Part shown: positions 7,318-11,437 of the stretch, one piece after another
How positions within the stretch are numbered: position 1 is the first letter of the stretch
Layout: each line of letters begins with the position of its first letter
The notes under the pieces: model-generated
What the model saw: the letters and a program-made list of their open reading frames with translations, nothing else
Database searches by the model: none
Told to the model about the DNA's origin: nothing
Program-made: the position numbers and the translations under genes
Source of the DNA: CAZNNH01 sp964574335
GTDB taxonomy: Bacteria; Acidobacteriota; Vicinamibacteria; Fen-336
Length of the DNA stretch: 11,437 nt
NCBI GenBank assembly: GCA_964574335.1
Contig: CAZNNH010000196.1
Location: forward strand, 1 to 11,437
Direction of reading: 5' to 3'

Positions 7318-8904
7318 GTGCGCGGGCGACGGTTGCCTGCCTTCGCCGCCCTCAGGCGACAGTTGCCTGCCTTCGTCGCCCTCAGGCGACGGGCTCTGGG
7401 TCATGTCGCCCGGCAACGCCTGCTGTTCTTTGTCGCCCTCAGCCTGGCCACCCGCGGCCTGAGCCTGCTGATCGACGTCATCGACAAGGACGAGGCGGCC
7501 CACATCGTCGGCGCCTGGCAGCTCCTGGGCGGCGCCCGGCTGTACACCGACTTCGTCGACAACAAGCCCCCCCTGCTCTACGTCTACTACGCGCTGTCGC
7601 AGCTTCTCCTGGGGCATGGCCTGGGCTCGGTCCACCTGCTCACCGCCCTGGTGGTCGTGCCACTCGCCGCCCTCGGTGCCTCCGCCTTCTTCGGTCACGA
7701 TCGGCGGGGGTGGCTGGCCGGGCTGATGCTGATCGTCTACAGCGCCGCCTTCTATGGCCACGACATGCTGGCGGCCCATGGCGAGCTGCTGGCGCTTCTG
7801 CCCACCGCCTGGGCCCTGGTGCTGGTCCGTAGGCCCGAGCAGGCCGCGTCCTTCTGGCGCACGGGAGGCTGCGGTGTGCTGATCGCCGTGGCGACGCTGC
7901 TCAAGCCCACCTCGGCGCTCTACGTGGTGGGTGTCGCGGCGGTGCTGAGAGGCAGCCGGCAGCGGCCCCGGGCCTATCCGCTCGCCGCGCTGGCCGCGGG
8001 CCTCTTCCTCCCCCTGGCGCTCACCTACGCGGTCTTCGACCACCTCGGCGGGGCCCAGGACCTGCTGGAGTGGACCCTGTGGCACAACCTCCGCTACGTC
8101 AGGAACCCGATCCCGTGGTCGGAGGCGTTGGATCGCGCCGCCTCCAACCTGCTCCCCTTCCTGGTGGTGACAGCCTGGCTGTTCTGGGGTTGGGCCCGGT
8201 CCCGGCGGCGGTTCCCCTCAGCCCACCAAGGGCGCCTGGTGTCGTGGACGCTGCTGCTCTCGCTGCCCCCCGTCTTCCTGGGGTGGCGCTTCTTCCCCCA
8301 CTACTTCATCACCCTCTACCTGCCGCTCTGCCTCGGGGCCGCGCCCTGGGCCGAAGCGCTGCTTCGTCGCCCGCTCCGGCCGTTGAGCCGGGTGGTGGTC
8401 GCCCACACGCTGGTGGCGCTTCTGGGCTTCTCCTTGTCGACCGCCTATCTCTACCTGGCGCGCGACGACGTCTACGAGGAGACACGACCGCTGTTTCGGC
8501 GGGTGGCCGACCGGTTGCGGTCGGACGCCTGCTTCGACGGGGCCAGCCTGTTCGTCTGGGGCTTCGCGCCCCAGCTCTACTACACCACCGCCCTGCCGCC
8601 AGCCAGCCGCTTCGTGGTGCCCCAGGCTGGCCTGACCGGCTACGTTCCCGGCAACCGGGCCAGCACGGACGGGACGACGTGGTACCTGGTCCGCGAGCGC
8701 GATTGGGATCGACTGATCGAGGACCTCACCCTCCATCCCGCCACCTACGTCCTCGACACGTCGACCGCGGCGCTGCATCGCTGGGACCGCTACCCGCTGG
8801 CGCGTTACCCCCGCCTCCAGCACCTGGTCCGCGAGCACTACGACCGGATGGATGCCGTGGACCGGGTGGTCGTCTACCGCCGCCAAGGCTGCGGCGCGGA
8901 CTGA
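7318..8904 (+). CDS. GT39-type (GT-C) membrane glycosyltransferase
   Basis: A 528-residue polytopic protein with about 10-11 hydrophobic segments (from about 34-54 to 356-378) and a soluble C-terminal part (385-528). The first extracytoplasmic loop has the GT39/ArnT-like Asp-Glu pair in DKDEAAHIVGAWQLLGGARLYTDFVDNKPPLLY (D58, E59; N82-K83-P84-P85), followed by GHDMLAAHGE (147-156). The C-terminal part has FVWGFAPQLYYTTALPPASRFV (411-432), common in bacterial members. Such enzymes use polyprenyl-phosphate-linked sugars to glycosylate lipids or proteins outside the inner membrane. GTG 7318 follows the previous stop by one base, suggesting coupling. The first 32 residues are made of a 10-residue repeat (LPAF at 6-9 and 16-19) encoded by a DNA repeat, so translation could instead begin at TTG 7333 or TTG 7363. 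The family call is firm; the start and acceptor are not. Confidence 0.88.
   Translation: MRGRRLPAFAALRRQLPAFVALRRRALGHVARQRLLFFVALSLATRGLSLLIDVIDKDEAAHIVGAWQLLGGARLYTDFVDNKPPLLYVYYALSQLLLGHGLGSVHLLTALVVVPLAALGASAFFGHDRRGWLAGLMLIVYSAAFYGHDMLAAHGELLALLPTAWALVLVRRPEQAASFWRTGGCGVLIAVATLLKPTSALYVVGVAAVLRGSRQRPRAYPLAALAAGLFLPLALTYAVFDHLGGAQDLLEWTLWHNLRYVRNPIPWSEALDRAASNLLPFLVVTAWLFWGWARSRRRFPSAHQGRLVSWTLLLSLPPVFLGWRFFPHYFITLYLPLCLGAAPWAEALLRRPLRPLSRVVVAHTLVALLGFSLSTAYLYLARDDVYEETRPLFRRVADRLRSDACFDGASLFVWGFAPQLYYTTALPPASRFVVPQAGLTGYVPGNRASTDGTTWYLVRERDWDRLIEDLTLHPATYVLDTSTAALHRWDRYPLARYPRLQHLVREHYDRMDAVDRVVVYRRQGCGAD
7325..7392 (+). repeat. 30-bp tandem repeat, two copies plus a fragment, in frame
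   Basis: Copies at 7325-7354 and 7355-7384 are identical at 28 of 30 positions by eye (G/A at unit position 7, C/T at position 22). A third start (GGCGACGG) lies at 7385-7392. The unit length is ten codons, so the frame of the GT39 gene is kept and the protein repeats xRxLPAFxAL. At the junction, CAGGCGAC-A-GTTGCCTG (7353-7369) is a near-perfect palindrome with one G:T pair, so each unit can form a hairpin in RNA right after the start codon. Confidence 0.8.
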
Positions 8905-8955
8905 CCGGCCCGGGCTGCCTTCTCTCGGCGTCGCTTTCGTGGCAAGCTCGCCTCG

Positions 8956-8961
8956 AGGAGG
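8956..8961 (+). promoter_or_regulatory. Shine-Dalgarno AGGAGG of the tandem kinase-like gene
   Basis: AGGAGG lies 10 nt before the GTG at 8972, inside the 67-bp gap after the GT39 stop. It selects this GTG over the in-frame upstream starts that overlap the end of the GT39 gene. Confidence 0.7.
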
Positions 8962-8971
8962 CTTCCGGCCC

Positions 8972-10735
8972 GTGAGCCCGCTCGACCACGATCGTCGGCT
9001 GTCGCCCCGGCCGGGCTGGGCGGCGGCCCAGCCCCCGGCCGCCGGCCAAGGCGTCACCATCCACGTCCTCGGCGTCGACTACCTCCACACGGTCACCGAG
9101 CAGGGCGGCGACTTGTACCTCACCGCGGAGGGGCGCCGCCACCAGCGGCACCTGCAACCGCAGAACTGGTTCGACCGGGGCTGGTTCCGGACCCATCGGG
9201 AGCCGCTGCGGGGAACCGGGGCCGTCTACGCGGTGCCGACCCGGCCGGTGGACGGGGAAAGCCTGGGCCTGGTGGTGAAGTTCAGCCGGGTCGGCGAGCA
9301 CGTCCCGGTCGACACCCTGCTGATCCGGAACCTGCTGAGCTGCGAGTTCAACGGACCCTTCGAGGAGTTCTCGCTGGTCGAGGACCTGCGCCGGGGCGGC
9401 AGCCAGGCGGCCACCGTGCCCGTCCGCACCCAGCTCCCGCTGGCCATCTACGTGCCTCCCGACCGGATGCAGCCCTCGCAGAGCGGCCGCTTCCAGTGGC
9501 GGATCGATCGCGCCGTGGCCCGACATCCCGGGGTGGCGATCGATATCCTGCGCCGGTACATCATGGTGTACCGGTGGCTCTCCGGGGTCGACGCGGCGGA
9601 AGCGCACGAGATGGGCCTGCTGACCGAGGCCGAGGTGGAGGCCTTGGCGGTGCGCGCCACCGCCGAGCTGCACGCCAAGGGTTTCCACATGCTGGACATG
9701 AAACCCGCCCACCTGATCGTGCAGCTCGCCGGAGCCACCAGCCTGGTGACCCACGACGCCCAGCTCGAGCATGCCGTCATCGACTACGAGCTGCTGGAGC
9801 GGACGCCGGAGTACAAGCACGAGGTGGAGCAGCGCCGGCGCCAGGCGGTGGCGGCCCGGCGGCGCCGGATGCTGGAGCCCGAGGAGCTCGGCGTCAGTCT
9901 GCCTCCGCACCTGCACCTCTTGAGGGTCTTCGGCGTCGACTACGTCCAGGGGCGGGTGGAGAGCACGGGGGGAGTCCTGTTCGTTGTCGGTCGCGACCCC
10001 GGGCTGTTCGACCTGTTCCTGCCCGAACGCTGGCGCACTACCCCCCAGGTGCCGCTGCCGCAGTCCCAGGAGACCTACTCCACGGAGACCAAGGACAACA
10101 TCTGCCTGGTCTGGACGGTGTCGAACGTCGGAGAGCGCCCGCCCACCGCCACCCTGGGCGCCACCGGCTTCCGGCTGCTGGCGCACGGGTACAACTCCCC
10201 CTTCGAGGAGGTGGCCCTGGCTCGCTGGCTGCGCCGGCGCGGGATCCCCACCGTCCTGCCCCTGGCCATCTACCGGACCGTCCACCACTCGTTGCCGGAG
10301 GAGTCGCGGTTCGACCGCAGCCGCTACGCCACCCACCAACGACTGCGGACGGGCGAAGGGACGCCGATCCTGGAGGCCCACAGCAACTACATCACCCTGT
10401 GGGAGGAATGGCAGGCCCCGGCCCCGATCTGGGCCACCACCGGCGCGCCGGCGGGGGTGCCCTTCAGTGCCCGACAGGCCTTGGAGGACGGGTGGCTGAT
10501 CCCTGCCGCCAACGACGAGCTGCTGCGCGGCTTCGAGGAGCGGCTGCTGGCCGCGGGAGTGGAACCGTTGCGGCTGGCACCCGAGCATCTGCTGGTGGCC
10601 CGCCAGCCGGACGGGACCCTTCTCCGAGCCGGGGACGGCCGGATCGCCGCCCGCCTGTGCCGCTTCGACTTCCTGCGTTGGATGGGTCCCGGGCCGCTGG
10701 GCGGGGACATGACCGGGTTTCCCCGGTCGCAGTGA
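8972..10735 (+). CDS. Tandem protein kinase-like / pseudokinase-like fusion, uncharacterised
   Basis: A 587-residue soluble protein built from two related halves. Both open with a GVDY motif (34-37 and 321-324), pass an N-lobe strand plus VGE (LVVKFSRVGE 100-109; LVWTVSNVGE 379-388), then PFEE (129-132; 410-413) with LRR, LPLAIY (155-160; 429-434) and a hinge-like segment (YIMVYRWLSG 196-205; YITLWEEWQAP 473-483). Half 1 keeps a kinase-like set: K103, E131/E132, catalytic loop HMLDMKPAHLIV (D242, K244, H247 where Asn is usual) and VIDYELL (D271 at the DFG position). In half 2 the Lys is T382 and the loop reads PLRLAPEHLLV (R534, A536), so the Asp and Lys are lost, while RFDF (D566) may retain the metal Asp. 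I infer an active or ATP-binding first domain and a degenerate second. No named family is recognised; the substrate could be protein, lipid or sugar. The last ten codons lie in a palindromic DNA element. It follows GT39 by 67 bp. Confidence 0.85.
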   Translation: MSPLDHDRRLSPRPGWAAAQPPAAGQGVTIHVLGVDYLHTVTEQGGDLYLTAEGRRHQRHLQPQNWFDRGWFRTHREPLRGTGAVYAVPTRPVDGESLGLVVKFSRVGEHVPVDTLLIRNLLSCEFNGPFEEFSLVEDLRRGGSQAATVPVRTQLPLAIYVPPDRMQPSQSGRFQWRIDRAVARHPGVAIDILRRYIMVYRWLSGVDAAEAHEMGLLTEAEVEALAVRATAELHAKGFHMLDMKPAHLIVQLAGATSLVTHDAQLEHAVIDYELLERTPEYKHEVEQRRRQAVAARRRRMLEPEELGVSLPPHLHLLRVFGVDYVQGRVESTGGVLFVVGRDPGLFDLFLPERWRTTPQVPLPQSQETYSTETKDNICLVWTVSNVGERPPTATLGATGFRLLAHGYNSPFEEVALARWLRRRGIPTVLPLAIYRTVHHSLPEESRFDRSRYATHQRLRTGEGTPILEAHSNYITLWEEWQAPAPIWATTGAPAGVPFSARQALEDGWLIPAANDELLRGFEERLLAAGVEPLRLAPEHLLVARQPDGTLLRAGDGRIAARLCRFDFLRWMGPGPLGGDMTGFPRSQ

Positions 10736-10784
10736 AACCCGGATCGTGTACCCGGACGACGGTGCGGATTCGGGTCATGTCCCC
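10703..10784. repeat. 82-bp palindromic element with 12-bp terminal inverted repeats (REP/MITE-like)
   Basis: The ends are GGGGACATGACC (10703-10714) and its exact complement GGTCATGTCCCC (10773-10784). Inside are GACCGGG-TTTC-CCCGGTC (10711-10728), an alternative overlapping pair CCGGGTTT/AAACCCGG (10713-10720 and 10735-10742), and a direct repeat ACCCGGA (10737-10743 and 10750-10756). It has no room for a gene. It sits between two convergent genes and supplies both stop codons. I do not recognise a named repeat family, and I cannot count copies elsewhere in the genome. Confidence 0.65.
10711..10742. terminator. Hairpins across the kinase-like stop codon, possible bidirectional terminator
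   Basis: Two mutually exclusive stems overlap here: a 7-bp all-paired stem with loop TTTC (10711-10728) and an 8-bp stem CCGGGTTT/AAACCCGG (10713-10742, 14-nt loop) that encloses the TGA at 10733-10735. The position between convergent genes suits transcription termination or mRNA 3'-end protection. There is no following T-tract on either strand, so a standard intrinsic terminator is not supported. Confidence 0.35.
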
Positions 10785-11410
10785 CGGCGGGCCAGGTCGA
10801 CGTAGGTGCGGGACAGCGCGTCTTTGCCCAGGTCGAACAGGCCGCTGACCAGGCCCAACGCATGGACCAGCTCGTCCGAGGCGACGGAGGCGAGGATCCG
10901 CCTCCAGAGCACCTCCTCGATGACGTTCATCGACGTCTGGACCTCGAGCAGGTCGTAGCCGGCCTGGAAGCGCTCGTGGGCGATGCGCGTGGTGTGGTCG
11001 ATGAGCGGGTTGGCGCGGCCGGTGGTCAGGCACTCCAGGGTCACGTCGAGAAGCGCCGCCAGCCGCTGCCGCATGGCGGGAAGGCCGTCCTCCTCGTAGT
11101 GCTGCAGCCGGGCCTGGCGAAGGGTCGCCTTGGCCTCGGTCACCAGGTGGGGGGCCCGCTCCCGTAGCAGCAGCGCCAGCTCGCCGGCCAGGCTCTCGGG
11201 CGAGGGCTGGGCCAGCCGCCGCAGCGACGTGTCGATGTGCTGGGCCCCTTCAGACAGGCTGAGGTCAGCGCCCTCCCGCCAGGCGACCCGCCTCGGAGAG
11301 CCGACGTCGACCCTCGGACGAGGCCGTCGCCGGCGAGGCGGCCGGCGGCGGTGTACGCGCGTCATAACCCTAGGTGGCTTCATACCCGCCACGGACCCGA
11401 GCGGCAGCAT
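10775..11410 (-). CDS. RsbRD_N-like helical sensor-domain protein, 5' end uncertain
   Basis: A 211-residue open frame. Residues from about 58 to 205 are almost entirely helical and resemble the N-terminal domain found in RsbR/RsbT co-antagonist-type and some histidine-kinase proteins: LLLRERAPHLVTEAKATLR, LPAMRQRLAALLDVTLECL, IAHERFQAGYDLLEVQTSMNVIEEVLWRRIL, then LVSGLFDLGKDALSRTYVDLARR. Such domains sense signals for general stress or phosphorelay partners; here no STAS or kinase domain follows, so it stands alone. Residues 16-35 are almost all Arg and Pro and look unlike normal protein. The frame has no stop from 11410 to the window edge, so the gene may start further upstream; ATGs at 11410, 11383 and 11365 all have weak ribosome sites. 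The last codons (RRGT-stop) lie at and inside the outer end of the palindromic element. It converges on the kinase-like gene. The family call is moderate. Confidence 0.65.
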   Translation of the reverse strand: MLPLGSVAGMKPPRVMTRVHRRRPPRRRRPRPRVDVGSPRRVAWREGADLSLSEGAQHIDTSLRRLAQPSPESLAGELALLLRERAPHLVTEAKATLRQARLQHYEEDGLPAMRQRLAALLDVTLECLTTGRANPLIDHTTRIAHERFQAGYDLLEVQTSMNVIEEVLWRRILASVASDELVHALGLVSGLFDLGKDALSRTYVDLARRGT

Positions 11411-11437
11411 GGTCTCACATCTCGAAGCGCCGGGGCT

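Noticed and set aside
7398..7414. 17-base stretch matching 16 of 17 bases of the right end of the palindromic element (10772-10788)
   Set aside because: A match of this length can arise by chance in 11 kb of GC-rich sequence, and the site lacks the paired second arm. It is worth including in a genome-wide search but is not called as a copy.
8852..8971. Earlier start of the kinase-like gene overlapping the GT39 gene
   Set aside because: AGGAGG stands properly before GTG 8972, and the upstream residues look like translated GT39 and spacer DNA.
8726..10588. Long open frame (620 codons) on the minus strand opposite the kinase-like gene
   Set aside because: Composition is low-complexity (Gln, Gly, Arg, Pro, His), with no domain, and it lies antisense to a gene with clear motifs. 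Such frames are expected in very GC-rich DNA.
1..11437. tRNA, rRNA, CRISPR array, riboswitch or transposase gene
   Set aside because: Reading both strands showed no cloverleaf, no regularly spaced repeat-spacer pattern and no transposase motif.

Overview
This window is uniformly very GC-rich and holds seven protein-coding genes with short gaps, GTG starts in four of them, and no RNA gene, insertion sequence or CRISPR array that I can see. The gene content suggests a free-living Gram-negative-type bacterium, most likely Acidobacteriota or a neighbouring phylum. It has a secreted propeller-M28 peptidase, a TPR/gluzincin protein, a GT4 enzyme beginning GGMYCGSCLRDN and an RsbRD_N-like sensor domain. 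This placement is an inference from family distribution, not a measurement.

Layout. Positions 1-2712 (minus) encode an exported four-module M28 metallopeptidase (TolB-like propeller, PA, M28, PDZ). Upstream of it on the same strand, 2879-3211 encodes a 110-residue shortened receiver-like protein. From a 74-bp divergent intergenic region, a plus-strand run begins. It comprises an exported HExxH/TPR protein (3286-4998), a GT4 glycosyltransferase (5013-6314), a PAP2/Aur1-like membrane phosphotransferase (about 6366-7316), a GT39 membrane glycosyltransferase (7318-8904) and a 587-residue protein that I read as a fused kinase-like plus pseudokinase-like pair (8972-10735). Gaps are 14, about 50, 1 and 67 bp, so these genes could be co-transcribed. 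A convergent minus-strand gene for an RsbRD_N-like helical domain (10775-11410) reaches the right edge, and its frame is still open there.

How the genes may work together (inference). GT4, PAP2/Aur1-like and GT39 are a soluble nucleotide-sugar glycosyltransferase, a membrane lipid phosphotransferase and a polyprenyl-phosphate-sugar glycosyltransferase. Side by side they look like an envelope glycolipid or glycan pathway, with the kinase/pseudokinase protein as a possible modifying or regulatory partner.

The most unusual items are three. The first is the tandem kinase/pseudokinase protein with a visible internal duplication. The second is an 82-bp palindromic element (10703-10784) whose 12-bp terminal inverted repeats carry, or abut, the final codons of both convergent genes. 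The third is a 30-bp in-frame palindromic repeat at the very start of the GT39 gene.
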